From the NCBI RefSeq assembly GCF_000443165.1, contig NZ_ATJV01000001.1:124001-188000 (forward strand): a stretch of 64,000 nucleotides of DNA. The letters are read 5' to 3'. Shown one piece after another: positions 1-8,813 of this stretch (its first letter is position 1; every line of letters begins with the position of its first letter). Below the pieces are notes generated by a model. The model was given only the letters and a program-made list of their open reading frames with translations, was not told where the DNA came from and made no database searches. The DNA comes from Thauera terpenica 58Eu (lineage in GTDB: Bacteria; Pseudomonadota; Gammaproteobacteria; Burkholderiales; Rhodocyclaceae). Made by a program: the position numbers and the translations under genes.

Positions 1-743
1 CCCGCCTCGAACTCAATGGCGCCTTTGCTCGCACCCTGGCCAAGGCGGTGGCGGCCCTGCCAGCGGGCGTCTTGCCATTCGTGCTCGGCGGCGATCACGC
101 GATCGCAAGCGGAACCTGGCGCGGCGTCGGGCGTCGGCTGGGGCACGCGCCCGGCCTGATCTGGATCGACGCCCACCTCGACAGCCACACCGCGCTCACC
201 ACCCACTCGGGCAACATCCACGGCATGCCCCTTGCCGCACTGTTGGGCGAGGGCGACCCCGCCCTGGCCGCCATTGCCGGGCCGACCCTGGACCCGCAAC
301 GCACCTGCGTCATCGGTGCACGCGCCTGGGAGGCAGAAGAGCACGCGCTGCTGCAGCGTCTCGGGGTGCGCGTGTTCGCCATGGATGAGGTGCGTGCGCG
401 CGGCCTGGCGGCGGTGTTCTGCGACGCGCTGGACATCGTGCGCGCCGGCGCTCCGGGCTTCGGCCTCAGCCTCGATCTGGACGCGATCGAGCCCTCGACG
501 CTGCCTGCCGTCACCTGCCCGGAGGTCGGTGGCATCGATCCAGCGGCATTGGTGGCGGCTTTGCGTCACCTGCGCGCCTGTGAAGACTTTGTCGCGCTCG
601 AGCTCGTCGAGTACCGTCCCGACCTCGACCCCGAGGGCGACAGCGCGCACTGGATTGCCGCGTTCGCCGCCGCCGCCCTCGGCCCTCGACCCGAGCGTTG
701 TAAAAGTGCAATGAAGCGCGCGCCATCCCTTTGCCAGCATTGA
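1..743 (+). CDS. Arginase/agmatinase-family ureohydrolase, 5' partial
   Basis: The reading frame is open from base 3, so the true start lies left of the window; the GTG at 48 is probably internal. Seen: binuclear Mn-site motifs of the ureohydrolase family, GGDHA near base 87, DAHLD near 168, and SLDLDAIEP near 468. Family knowledge: these enzymes hydrolyse guanidino or formimino groups (arginine, agmatine, formiminoglutamate, guanidinobutyrate). The final motif has Glu where most members have Asp before Pro. The substrate cannot be decided. A sodium:solute symporter follows 92 bp downstream and may supply a substrate, but that is inference. Confidence 0.85.
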   Translation, partial: RLELNGAFARTLAKAVAALPAGVLPFVLGGDHAIASGTWRGVGRRLGHAPGLIWIDAHLDSHTALTTHSGNIHGMPLAALLGEGDPALAAIAGPTLDPQRTCVIGARAWEAEEHALLQRLGVRVFAMDEVRARGLAAVFCDALDIVRAGAPGFGLSLDLDAIEPSTLPAVTCPEVGGIDPAALVAALRHLRACEDFVALELVEYRPDLDPEGDSAHWIAAFAAAALGPRPERCKSAMKRAPSLCQH

Positions 744-835
744 GCCTGGTGCGCCACTTCAGCGCAGCGTATTGCTAAACTCGCGCCTGCTTCCGCCAAC
801 CTCGCGCGCCTGGCTGCGCTTTAACGAAGGGCCTC

Positions 836-2299
836 ATGATGCTGCTCTGGCTTGTCGTCGCCTACCTTGTCGTTTCCATCGGCGTCGGCCTGTACGCGGC
901 GACCCGCGTGCACAACACGCGTGACTACATCACCGCAGGACGCAACCTGCCGATGATCGTGGTGCTGGCGATGGTGTTCGCCACCTGGTTCGGCGCCGAA
1001 ACGGTGCTCGGCACTTCCGCCACCTTCCTCGAAGAAGGCTTCCGCGGCCTCATCTCCGATCCGCTGGGCGCGTCGGCGTGTCTGGTGCTGTTCGGCCTTG
1101 TTTTCGCCCGCCCGCTGTATCGCATGAACCTGCTCACGCTGGGCGATTACTTCCGCGTGCGCTACAACCGCACGACCGAACTGGTGCTGTCGATCTGCAT
1201 CGTGCTGTCCTATCTGGGCTGGGTCGCAGCGCAGGTCACCGCGCTCGGCCTGGTGTTCAATGTGCTTTCCAACGACCTCGTGTCGATGAACCAGGGCATG
1301 CTGATCGGCGCCGCAGTGGTGCTCGTGTACACCTTGTTTGGCGGCATGTGGTCGGTGGCAATGACCACCTTCATGCAGATGATCGTGATCGTCATCGGCC
1401 TGATCTGGGTGACCTGGATCGCGGGCGACATGGCGGGCGGCTTCGAGACCGTGATCTCACAGGCGGCGGCCGAGGGCAAGCTCGCCTTCCTGCCCACACT
1501 GGACCTGATCGACATCATCGCCTGGATCGCCGCCTTCTCCACCATGGCGCTGGGCTCCATTCCGCAGCAGGACGTGTTTCAGCGCGTCAACTCGTCGAAA
1601 AACGAAACCATCGCGGTATGGGGCACGACCCTGGGCGGCATGAGCTACTTCTTCTTTGCCGCGGTGCCGCTGTTTCTCGCCTATACCGCCAACATCATCG
1701 ACCCGGACATGGTCGCGCGCCTGATGGAGCAGGACTCCCAGCTCATCCTGCCCACGCTGATCCTGCAGTACATGCCTTTCTACGCGCAGGTGATCTTCTT
1801 CGGCGCCCTGCTGTCGGTGATCATGAGTACCGCCTCGGGCACCTTGCTGGCCCCGTCGGTGACGTTTTCCGAGAACGTGTTGCGCGGCTTCATCCCGGGC
1901 ATGAGCGACCGCAGCCTGTTGCTCAGCACCCGCATCACCGTGGTCGTCTTTACCGTGCTTGTGACCTGGTACGCCACCAGCTCCGGCTCATCCATCCACG
2001 AAATGGTCGAGAACGCCTACCGCATCACCCTCGCCGGCGCCTTCGTGCCGCTGGCGGCAGGCCTGTTCTGGAAGCGCGCCAACAACCTGGGCGCGGCCCT
2101 GGCCATCGTGTGCGGCCTGGCGACCTGGATCCTGCTCGAGCTCTTCATCCCTGAAGGCGACATCGAACCCCAGCTCTACGGCCTGGCGGCGAGTGCGCTC
2201 GGCATGCTGGTGGGCGGGCTCGCCGGCAAGTCAGAACACCATCGCCCCCGCGCTGGTCACCATCACGCCGCCGCAGCCACCCATCACCACACGCGCTGA
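836..2299 (+). CDS. Sodium:solute symporter (SSS family)
   Basis: This 487-aa polytopic inner-membrane protein has about 13 hydrophobic segments. The N-terminus has the SSS pattern: a first membrane helix, then an RNLP-containing loop and a Trp-Phe-Gly-Ala-Glu stretch (about residues 45-60). It should cotransport Na+ with a small organic solute; the substrate is unknown. An AAGGGC stretch precedes ATG 836, and an alternative ATG follows at 839. The last ~20 residues are unusually His-rich (HH, HHH and HHH clusters), which is not typical for the family. Upstream is the ureohydrolase, suggesting but not proving linked uptake and hydrolysis. Confidence 0.9.
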   Translation: MMLLWLVVAYLVVSIGVGLYAATRVHNTRDYITAGRNLPMIVVLAMVFATWFGAETVLGTSATFLEEGFRGLISDPLGASACLVLFGLVFARPLYRMNLLTLGDYFRVRYNRTTELVLSICIVLSYLGWVAAQVTALGLVFNVLSNDLVSMNQGMLIGAAVVLVYTLFGGMWSVAMTTFMQMIVIVIGLIWVTWIAGDMAGGFETVISQAAAEGKLAFLPTLDLIDIIAWIAAFSTMALGSIPQQDVFQRVNSSKNETIAVWGTTLGGMSYFFFAAVPLFLAYTANIIDPDMVARLMEQDSQLILPTLILQYMPFYAQVIFFGALLSVIMSTASGTLLAPSVTFSENVLRGFIPGMSDRSLLLSTRITVVVFTVLVTWYATSSGSSIHEMVENAYRITLAGAFVPLAAGLFWKRANNLGAALAIVCGLATWILLELFIPEGDIEPQLYGLAASALGMLVGGLAGKSEHHRPRAGHHHAAAATHHHTR

Positions 2300-2342
2300 G
2301 CGCAGCACGGCAGGCAGTTCGGAAGCGCCCCCCACGCAAGGG

Positions 2343-2360
2343 CTTTGACGCGGGTCAAAG
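2343..2360. promoter_or_regulatory. FNR/Anr-type operator upstream of ubiU
   Basis: Perfect 7-bp inverted repeat CTTTGAC-GCGG-GTCAAAG. It contains TTGAC-N4-GTCAA, which fits the FNR/FixK-type consensus TTGA(T/C)-N4-(G/A)TCAA. It ends 58 bp before the ubiU start codon. E. coli ubiUV is under Fnr control, so oxygen-responsive activation of this ubiUVT operon is a reasonable inference. Confidence 0.7.
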
Positions 2361-2418
2361 CACCTTTGCGGCCGGGGCACTATGGTTGCGGGGCTTTTTT
2401 GCCCAGGCTACACACCCC

Positions 2419-3432
2419 ATGAATGCTTCCCAGATCGAGCTTGTGTGCCCGGCCGGCAGCCTGCCGGCCCTGAAGACCGCGATCGACCACGGCGCCGACT
2501 GTGTCTATCTCGGCTTCAAGGACGCCACCAACGCACGCAACTTCAGCGGACTGAATTTCGATCCGCCGCAGATGCGCGAAGGCATCGCCTACGCCCATGC
2601 GCGCGGCAAGAAGGTGCTGCTGGCTCTCAACACCTACCCGCAGACGGGGAACTGGGCAAGCTGGATTCAGGCCATCGACCGCGCCGCCGAGTTCGGCCTC
2701 GACGCCCTCATTCTGGCCGACCCCGGCTTGATGGCCTACGCAACGAAGACCCACCCGCAGCTGCGCCTGCACCTGTCGGTACAGGGCTCGGCCACCAGCT
2801 ACGAGGCCATCAACTACTATCGCGAACGCTTCGGCATCCAGCGCGCCGTGCTGCCGCGCGTGCTGTCGATGGCGCAGGTCGAGAGCGTGATCGCCAACAC
2901 CTCGGTCGAGATCGAGGTGTTCGGTTTTGGCGGCCTGTGCGTCATGGTCGAGGGCCGCTGCGCGCTCTCGGCCTACGCCACCGGAGAGTCGCCCAACTGC
3001 AACGGCGCCTGCTCACCCGGCAAGTTCGTGCGCTGGGAAGACACGCCGCGCGGCATGGAGACGCGCCTCAACGGCATCCTCATCGACCGCTTTGCGGAAG
3101 GCGAGCGCGCCGGCTATCCGACCCTGTGCAAGGGCCGCTTCGAGGTCAATGACGAGACCTACTACGCGCTCGAAGAACCCACCAGTCTAAACACGCTGGA
3201 GCTGCTGCCCGAGCTGGCGCGCATCGGCATTCGCGCAATCAAGATCGAAGGCCGCCAACGCAGCCCGGCTTACGTCGCCCAGGTCACCAAGGTGTGGCGT
3301 GCGGCGCTGGACAAGCTCAAGAGCGGCGGCGCCGACGCCTTCAGCGTGCTGCCGTCGTGGATGGCCGAGCTCAACAAGGTTTCCGAGGGCCAGAGCCACA
3401 CCCTGGGCGCCTACTATCGGCCGTGGAAATGA
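2419..3432 (+). CDS. ubiU: UbiU, O2-independent ubiquinone hydroxylation factor (U32 family)
   Basis: With UbiV and UbiT this protein supports anaerobic ubiquinone synthesis, replacing the O2-dependent hydroxylases. The 337-aa product has the peptidase-U32 fold. Cysteines at 174, 181, 198 and 237 match, at a constant offset of 5, the four [4Fe-4S] ligands recalled for E. coli UbiU. The start is ATG 2419 (MNASQ...); an upstream in-frame start at 2386 would add 11 poorly conserved residues. It heads the ubiU-ubiV-ubiT cluster behind an FNR-type box. Confidence 0.93.
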   Translation: MNASQIELVCPAGSLPALKTAIDHGADCVYLGFKDATNARNFSGLNFDPPQMREGIAYAHARGKKVLLALNTYPQTGNWASWIQAIDRAAEFGLDALILADPGLMAYATKTHPQLRLHLSVQGSATSYEAINYYRERFGIQRAVLPRVLSMAQVESVIANTSVEIEVFGFGGLCVMVEGRCALSAYATGESPNCNGACSPGKFVRWEDTPRGMETRLNGILIDRFAEGERAGYPTLCKGRFEVNDETYYALEEPTSLNTLELLPELARIGIRAIKIEGRQRSPAYVAQVTKVWRAALDKLKSGGADAFSVLPSWMAELNKVSEGQSHTLGAYYRPWK

Positions 3433-3477
3433 GCGCAGCGTCCGCCCTGCGCGCCCAACAGCAATGAGAATGATTCG

Positions 3478-4389
3478 ATGAAACTCGCCCTCGGCCCCCT
3501 GCTCTACTACTGGCCGCGCCAGAGCGTGCTGGATTTCTACGCCGGCATCGCCGAAAGCAGCGTCAACAGCGTCTACCTGGGCGAGACCGTCTGCTCGCGC
3601 CGCCACGAACTGCGCCTGGAGGACTGGCTTGAAGTGGGCGCGGTGCTCGCCGCCGCCGGCAAGGAGGTGGTGATGAGCAGCCAGGGCCTGATCGAATCCG
3701 AATCCGACCTCAAGGTGCTGCGCCGCATCGTGCGCCAGGCAGCGACAGGGCAACCGGGCTTTCGGGTCGAAGCCAACGACATGGGTGCCGTGCGCCTGCT
3801 GGGCGCAGCCGGAATCACGAACTGGGTCGCCGGTCCGACGCTGAACATCTTCAACCCCGCCACCTTGCAGTTGATGATGGACGCCGGCGCCACACGCTGG
3901 GCGGTTGCGCCCGAAATGTCCGGCGCTGCACTCGCCGAAGTGCGCGCTGCGCTCGCAGCGCCGATCGAAACCGAGGTCTTCGCCTACGGCCGCCTGCCAC
4001 TGGCGCACTCGGCGCGCTGCTTTACCGCCCGCCACTTCAACCTGCAAAAGGACAGCTGCGAGTTCCGCTGTCTGTCGATCATGGACGGCATCGCCCTGAG
4101 CACGCGCGAAGGCGAGCCTTTCCTCACCCTCAACGGCGTGCAGACCCAGTCTGCGCGCGTACACAACCTGCTCGGCGATCTGCCCACCGTCATGCCGCAT
4201 GCCGAAGTGCTGCGCATCAGCCCGCAGGGCTCCCACACGCCCGCCATCATCGAGCTCTTCCGCAAGGTCGTGGACGGCGACCTGAGCCCCTCGGCCGCAC
4301 TCGACGCCAGCCGCGAGCTGATGGTGGAGGCGCCCTGCAACGGCTTCTGGCACGGCCGCGCCGGCGTCGAGCAGTACATCGCCGCCTGA
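3478..4389 (+). CDS. ubiV: UbiV, O2-independent ubiquinone hydroxylation factor (U32 family)
   Basis: Partner of UbiU: the two form a heterodimer that hydroxylates the quinone ring without oxygen, using prephenate as donor in E. coli. Product 303 aa. Cysteines at 39, 181, 194 and 198 match, at most one residue shifted, the [4Fe-4S] ligands recalled for E. coli UbiV. It lies 45 bp after ubiU, and ubiT follows 48 bp later, consistent with one operon. Start ATG 3478 gives the expected MKLALGP N-terminus. Confidence 0.93.
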   Translation: MKLALGPLLYYWPRQSVLDFYAGIAESSVNSVYLGETVCSRRHELRLEDWLEVGAVLAAAGKEVVMSSQGLIESESDLKVLRRIVRQAATGQPGFRVEANDMGAVRLLGAAGITNWVAGPTLNIFNPATLQLMMDAGATRWAVAPEMSGAALAEVRAALAAPIETEVFAYGRLPLAHSARCFTARHFNLQKDSCEFRCLSIMDGIALSTREGEPFLTLNGVQTQSARVHNLLGDLPTVMPHAEVLRISPQGSHTPAIIELFRKVVDGDLSPSAALDASRELMVEAPCNGFWHGRAGVEQYIAA

Positions 4390-4437
4390 ACCCGCGCGCG
4401 CCACTCCTCCCCTTCGCCGAACCCTCAGGAATCCACC

Positions 4438-4983
4438 ATGCCGGCACTCCCCCCTTTGCCCTCCCTGCCGCGCCCCCCGATGCTGGCTGAGCTCCTGCCC
4501 GGTAGCCTGCGTCAGCGCATGACTGAACAGCTTTCGGGTCTGCGCATTCCCGCCTTCACCGTACCCGCGCCGGTCGCGAAGCTGGTTTCACGCTTGCCCC
4601 AGCAGCCGCCCACACGCTTGTTGACCCTGGCGCTGAACCTCGCCCTCGATCGCATCCTGCCGCGCGACACGCTGGCGCCGCTCAGCGGCCGCCACCTGCA
4701 GATGCGGGTGCTCGACGCCGGCCTGACACTGGACTTCAGCCTTGCCGAAAAGGGCTTTCACCGCTTCACATCGGACCAGCCCCAAAAACCCGATCTCGTC
4801 ATCTCTGCCACCACGCGCGACTTCATCGCCCTGGCGCTGCGCGAAGAGGACCCCGACACGCTGTTCTTCAGCCGCCGGCTGCGCATGGAAGGCGACACCG
4901 ACCTCGGCTTGCTGGTGAAGAACACCCTGGATGCGGTTGACTGGGACGCCTTGAAGACCCGGCTGAGCGGCCGCCGCAGCTGA
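4438..4983 (+). CDS. ubiT: UbiT, SCP2-domain lipid-binding accessory factor
   Basis: A 181-aa protein with a Pro-rich N-terminus and an SCP2/sterol-carrier fold over roughly residues 45-160, including the segment LQMRVLDAGLTLDFSLAEKG. UbiT is thought to bind isoprenoid quinone intermediates, the anaerobic counterpart of UbiJ. Its place directly after ubiUV, in the same direction, supports the assignment more strongly than sequence alone. A start at ATG 4438 gives the full domain. Confidence 0.88.
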   Translation: MPALPPLPSLPRPPMLAELLPGSLRQRMTEQLSGLRIPAFTVPAPVAKLVSRLPQQPPTRLLTLALNLALDRILPRDTLAPLSGRHLQMRVLDAGLTLDFSLAEKGFHRFTSDQPQKPDLVISATTRDFIALALREEDPDTLFFSRRLRMEGDTDLGLLVKNTLDAVDWDALKTRLSGRRS

Positions 4984-4985
4984 GC

Positions 4986-5023
4986 GCGAGCGGCGCCGGC
5001 GACGGGAGCGAGCGGCGCCGGCG
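4986..5023. repeat. 16-bp GC-rich direct repeat
   Basis: GCGAGCGGCGCCGGCG occurs twice, at 4986-5001 and 5008-5023, just after the ubiT stop. Each copy includes the palindrome GGCGCC. It may reflect local duplication or a GC-rich transcript end; there is no T-run. Confidence 0.5.
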
Positions 5024-5118
5024 CGCGCAGCACTGGCGAGCTCGCACCGACGCCCGGGCGCGGCATCTGCGTTAAGCTTGTTGCCCCGCTTCAACGGCGC
5101 GCTGTCGCCCGACGCATC

Positions 5119-6120
5119 ATGTCTTCCGCTTCCCCTGGCGCGGCCGTTTCCGAATTCGATCTGATCCGGCGCCATTTCACCCGCAGCACGACACACACCG
5201 AGCTCGCCATCGGCGACGATGCCGCCCTCGTCCGCGCACGGCCGGGGATGCAGCTGGCGGTGTCGACCGACATGCTGGTGTGCGGCACCCACTTTCTCGC
5301 CGACACCGACCCCGAAGATCTGGGCTGGAAGACGCTGGCGGTGAATGTCTCCGACCTTGCCGCGATGGGCGCCGAGCCGCGCTGGGCTTTTCTCGCCCTG
5401 GCCCTGCCCGCGGTCGATGAGGCCTGGATCGAGGCCTTCGCCCGCGGCCTGTTTGCCTGCGCCGACGCCTTTGGGGTGGACCTCGCCGGTGGGGACACCA
5501 CGCGCGGGCCGCTCAACCTTGCCCTCACCATCATCGGTGAAGTGCCACAGGGCGAGGCGATCACGCGCGCCGGCGCCCGCACCGGCGAGGATCTGTGGGT
5601 ATCCGGCCAGCCCGGGCGGGCTGCGCTCGGACTGGCGGCGCTGCGCGCCGAGCTCAGCCTGAACGCCGCCGCCCGGCATGAATGTCTCGCGGCACTGCAA
5701 CGGCCACAGCCACGCAGCGCGCTCGGGCAGGCCTTGCGTGGGCTGGCCAGCGCAATGCTCGACGTCTCCGATGGCCTGCTCGGTGATCTGGCTCACATTC
5801 TCGAGCGCTCCCACGTCGGCGCAGTCCTTGACGCGCCCAGCCTGCCGCTGGCCGCGCTGCTCGCCACCGGAGCCCCGCCAGGCAGCGCACGACACTGCCT
5901 GCTGAGTGGCGGCGACGATTACGAGCTGCTATTCACCGCAGCACCCGGTGCGCGGGCGACGCTGGGCGCGCTCGGCGCACGGCTCGGTGTGGCGCTACAC
6001 CGCATCGGCTTCATCACCGCCCAGGCCGGCGAGATCATGCTGCATGAGGCAGATGGCCAGCGCGTGAGCCTGGCGGCAGCGGGCTACGATCATTTCGCGC
6101 GCAAGCCTGCACCCAGCTGA
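5119..6120 (+). CDS. thiL: Thiamine-monophosphate kinase
   Basis: Phosphorylates thiamine monophosphate to thiamine pyrophosphate in the cytoplasm. The 333-aa length is typical. Motifs of the AIRS/ThiL superfamily are visible in order: IGDDAA near residue 32, STDMLVCGTHF near 53, NVSDLAAMGA near 75, GGDTTRG near 120 and SGGDDYELLFT near 264; the Asp-rich motifs bind Mg-ATP. It is followed 46 bp later by pgpA, a common thiL-pgpA-pncC arrangement. No TPP riboswitch was recognised upstream. Confidence 0.95.
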   Translation: MSSASPGAAVSEFDLIRRHFTRSTTHTELAIGDDAALVRARPGMQLAVSTDMLVCGTHFLADTDPEDLGWKTLAVNVSDLAAMGAEPRWAFLALALPAVDEAWIEAFARGLFACADAFGVDLAGGDTTRGPLNLALTIIGEVPQGEAITRAGARTGEDLWVSGQPGRAALGLAALRAELSLNAAARHECLAALQRPQPRSALGQALRGLASAMLDVSDGLLGDLAHILERSHVGAVLDAPSLPLAALLATGAPPGSARHCLLSGGDDYELLFTAAPGARATLGALGARLGVALHRIGFITAQAGEIMLHEADGQRVSLAAAGYDHFARKPAPS

Positions 6121-6166
6121 GCACCACCCCGCCTTCCGCCACCGACCACCACACCGGATCGACCCC

Positions 6167-6649
6167 ATGCGCCCGACGCCACGCCTGCTGCTGAGCCATC
6201 CTGCCCATTTCCTGTCACTTGGCTTCGGCGCCGGGCTCTCGCCCTGGGCGCCCGGCACCGCGGGCACACTGCTGGCGTGGGCACTGTATCCGCTGCTGCG
6301 CACACCGCTGTCGGAGTTCGTCTTCTTCGCCATGCTCGTCAGTTTCTTCCTCGCCGGCGTGCTCGCCACCGAGCGCACCGGCCAGGCCCTGGGCGTAGCC
6401 GACCACGGCGCCATCGTGTGGGACGAGATCATCGCCACCTGGCTGGTACTGGCCTTCACCCCGCCAAGCTTGCTGTGGCAGGCCGTCGCCGTCGCCCTCT
6501 TCCGCCTCTTCGACATCGTCAAGCCGCCCCCGGTGAGCTGGGCGGATCGCCGCTTCAAGGGCGGCTTCGGCGTGATGTTCGACGACATCGTCGCCGCAGG
6601 CTACGCCCTGCTCGCGCTGGCAATCTTCGTCAATGTTTTTGGCATATGA
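6167..6649 (+). CDS. pgpA: Phosphatidylglycerophosphatase A
   Basis: Removes the phosphate from phosphatidylglycerol phosphate at the inner membrane, in phospholipid synthesis. The 160-aa protein has the family signatures GLSPWAPGTAGT (about residues 23-34), WDEIIATW (about 85) and FRLFDIVKP (about 109), with several hydrophobic segments. Its end is 10 bp before the favoured pncC start, consistent with coupled translation. Start ATG 6167. Confidence 0.94.
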   Translation: MRPTPRLLLSHPAHFLSLGFGAGLSPWAPGTAGTLLAWALYPLLRTPLSEFVFFAMLVSFFLAGVLATERTGQALGVADHGAIVWDEIIATWLVLAFTPPSLLWQAVAVALFRLFDIVKPPPVSWADRRFKGGFGVMFDDIVAAGYALLALAIFVNVFGI

Positions 6650-6659
6650 TGGAAGCCGC

Positions 6660-7169
6660 ATGGAGATGGCAATGGACGCAGAACTGAACGCACTTTCGCG
6701 CGCTGTCGGCGAAGCGCTGACAGCGCGCGGCTGGATGCTGGTCACCGCCGAATCCTGCACCGGAGGGTGGGTTGCCGAGGCCGTCACCGCCATCAGCGGC
6801 AGTTCGGCGTGGTTCGACCGCGGCTTCGTCACCTACTCGAACTCCGCCAAGGTCGACATGCTCGGCGTGTCCCCCGCGACCCTCGCCACCGCGGGCGCCG
6901 TCAGCGAGGCCACCGTTGCCGAGATGGCACAAGGCGCGCTCGAACACAGCACCGCGCAGCTCGCGGTTGCGGTATCGGGCGTCGCCGGCCCCGGCGGCGG
7001 CACCCTCGCCAAGCCTGTGGGCATGGTGTGCCTGGCCTGGGCCCGGCGCGGCCAGCCCATCCGCGTACGCACGCTGCAACTCCCCGGCGACCGGGCTGCA
7101 GTGCGGCGCCAGAGCGTCATCCATGCGCTGCGCGGGCTCATCGAGCTCGCAAGCACAGCGCCTGCCTGA
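6660..7169 (+). CDS. pncC: CinA C-terminal-type nicotinamide-nucleotide amidohydrolase
   Basis: Deamidates NMN to nicotinate mononucleotide in the pyridine nucleotide salvage cycle. This is the stand-alone CinA C-terminal domain, about 169 aa. Signatures are AESCTGG near residue 28, the SSAWFDRGFVTYSN stretch and GVAGPGGGT near 105. Start choice is uncertain: in-frame ATGs lie at 6633 (inside pgpA), 6660, 6666 and 6672. The 6660 start has GGAA five bases upstream, while 6672 has GGAG about six bases upstream. Confidence 0.9.
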   Translation: MEMAMDAELNALSRAVGEALTARGWMLVTAESCTGGWVAEAVTAISGSSAWFDRGFVTYSNSAKVDMLGVSPATLATAGAVSEATVAEMAQGALEHSTAQLAVAVSGVAGPGGGTLAKPVGMVCLAWARRGQPIRVRTLQLPGDRAAVRRQSVIHALRGLIELASTAPA

Positions 7170-7199
7170 AACTCCTCTTACTCCTCTTCGTTTCGATTG

Positions 7200-7215
7200 C
7201 TGTATTTATATTCAG
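7200..7215. promoter_or_regulatory. LexA (SOS) box of recA
   Basis: CTGTATTTATATTCAG matches the consensus CTGT(AT)4ACAG at 14 of 16 positions. It lies 84 bp before the recA start, between a possible -35 (TTGCTG, 7197-7202) and a weak -10 (TTAAAC, 7219-7224), so bound LexA would block the promoter. Confidence 0.75.
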
Positions 7216-7299
7216 CTCTTAAACTGTCAGCGCCCGCTTCACGAAAACATCACAGCAAGCTCTGTGCCATAATTCGACAATCATTCAGGAACGACTTTC

Positions 7300-8343
7300 A
7301 TGGACGACAACAAGGCCAAGGCGCTCGCTGCCGCGCTCTCGCAGATCGAAAAACAGTTCGGCAAGGGGTCGGTCATGCGCATGGGCGACGGCAACGTCGA
7401 ACGCGACATCCAGACCGTGTCCACCGGCTCGCTCGGGCTGGACATCGCCCTGGGTCTGGGCGGCCTGCCGCGCGGCCGGGTGGTCGAGATCTACGGCCCG
7501 GAATCGTCCGGCAAGACCACGCTGACGCTGCAGATCATCGCCGAGATGCAGAAGATCGGTGGCACCGCCGCCTTCATCGACGCCGAGCACGCGCTCGACG
7601 TCGGCTACGCGGAGAAGCTCGGCGTCAATATCGACAACCTGCTCATCTCGCAGCCCGACACGGGCGAACAAGCGCTTGAAATCACCGACATGCTGGTACG
7701 CTCGGGTGGTGTCGATGTGGTGGTGATCGACTCGGTCGCGGCGCTGACGCCAAAGGCGGAAATCGAGGGCGAGATGGGTGACCAGTTGCCCGGTCTGCAG
7801 GCACGTCTGATGTCACAGGCCTTGCGCAAGCTCACCGCCAACATCAAGCGCACCAATACTCTGGTGATCTTCATCAACCAGATCCGCATGAAGATCGGCG
7901 TCATGTTCGGCAGCCCGGAGACCACGACCGGCGGCAATGCCCTGAAATTCTACTCGTCGGTACGCATGGACATTCGCCGCACCGGCACCATCAAGCGGGG
8001 CGACGAAGTGGTCGGCTCGGAAACCCGGGTCAAGGTCGTCAAGAACAAGGTGGCGCCACCCTTCAAGGAAGCGCATTTCGACATCCTCTACGGCGAAGGC
8101 ATCTCGCGTGAGGGCGAGATCATTGACCTCGGCGTTGCCCACAAGATCGTCGACAAGTCGGGCGCATGGTATGCCTACAGTGGCGACAAGATCGGCCAGG
8201 GCAAGGACAATTCGCGCGAGTTCCTGCGCAACAATCCAGCGCTTGCACGTGAGATCGAGAACAAGGTTCGGGTCACCGTTGGTCTGCCCGAAATGGCCCC
8301 CGGCGCAGCCGCGCCCGCCACAGCCTCCGCGACTGAAGCCTGA
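7300..8343 (+). CDS. recA: Recombinase A
   Basis: ATP-dependent strand-exchange protein and SOS co-protease. The 347-aa product has the Walker A motif GPESSGKTT near residue 66, the [10 protein letters not shown] Walker B region near 140, and the [13 protein letters not shown]2 segment near 193. The C-terminus is Ala-rich, and the length is normal for betaproteobacteria. A LexA box lies upstream and recX follows after 20 bp, so SOS induction is expected. Confidence 0.98.
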   Translation: MDDNKAKALAAALSQIEKQFGKGSVMRMGDGNVERDIQTVSTGSLGLDIALGLGGLPRGRVVEIYGPESSGKTTLTLQIIAEMQKIGGTAAFIDAEHALDVGYAEKLGVNIDNLLISQPDTGEQALEITDMLVRSGGVDVVVIDSVAALTPKAEIEGEMGDQLPGLQARLMSQALRKLTANIKRTNTLVIFINQIRMKIGVMFGSPETTTGGNALKFYSSVRMDIRRTGTIKRGDEVVGSETRVKVVKNKVAPPFKEAHFDILYGEGISREGEIIDLGVAHKIVDKSGAWYAYSGDKIGQGKDNSREFLRNNPALAREIENKVRVTVGLPEMAPGAAAPATASATEA

Positions 8344-8363
8344 GGTCAGACAGGTGGGCGGCA

Positions 8364-8813
8364 ATGGCTGAAACAACGCTGCGCGAACGCGCACTCCGCC
8401 ACCTGGCACGCCGCGATCACTCACGTGCCGAGTTGGCGCGCAAGCTTGCAGCCCACGGCAGTGCTGACGAGATCGAGGCCGTGATCGCACGCATGGGTGA
8501 ACTCGGCCTGCAATCCGATACGCGTTACGCCGAAGCCTTCGTGCGTGTCAAGGCGACGCGCTTCGGGGCCGCCCGCCTGCGCAATGAACTCAGCCGTCGC
8601 GGCGTCGAGCGCGAATTGATCGATGAGGCCATCGCTGGCGAATGCAGCACCCCCGAGATCGAACGCGCACGCACGGTGTTGCACAGCCGTTTTCCCGCGC
8701 CTCCCACCGACGCCCGCGAATGGGCGCGGCAGGCCCGTTTTCTACAAACCCGCGGTTTTGCGTCCGACCTGATCCGCAAGCTGCTTAAAGAGCCTTACGA
8801 TGAGTCTGCTTAA
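8364..8813 (+). CDS. recX: RecX, modulator of RecA
   Basis: Small helical regulator that inhibits RecA filament extension. The 149-aa product shows the RecX three-helix repeats: [19 protein letters not shown] near the N-terminus, a [18 protein letters not shown] segment, and a C-terminal repeat ending with [14 protein letters not shown]. It follows recA by 20 bp. Its last 14 bases overlap the start of lptB, so the two are probably translationally coupled. Confidence 0.93.
   Translation: MAETTLRERALRHLARRDHSRAELARKLAAHGSADEIEAVIARMGELGLQSDTRYAEAFVRVKATRFGAARLRNELSRRGVERELIDEAIAGECSTPEIERARTVLHSRFPAPPTDAREWARQARFLQTRGFASDLIRKLLKEPYDESA

Noticed and set aside
4984-5118. TPP riboswitch before thiL
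   Set aside because: Neither of the conserved TPP aptamer sequence blocks was seen; the region holds only a GC-rich direct repeat.
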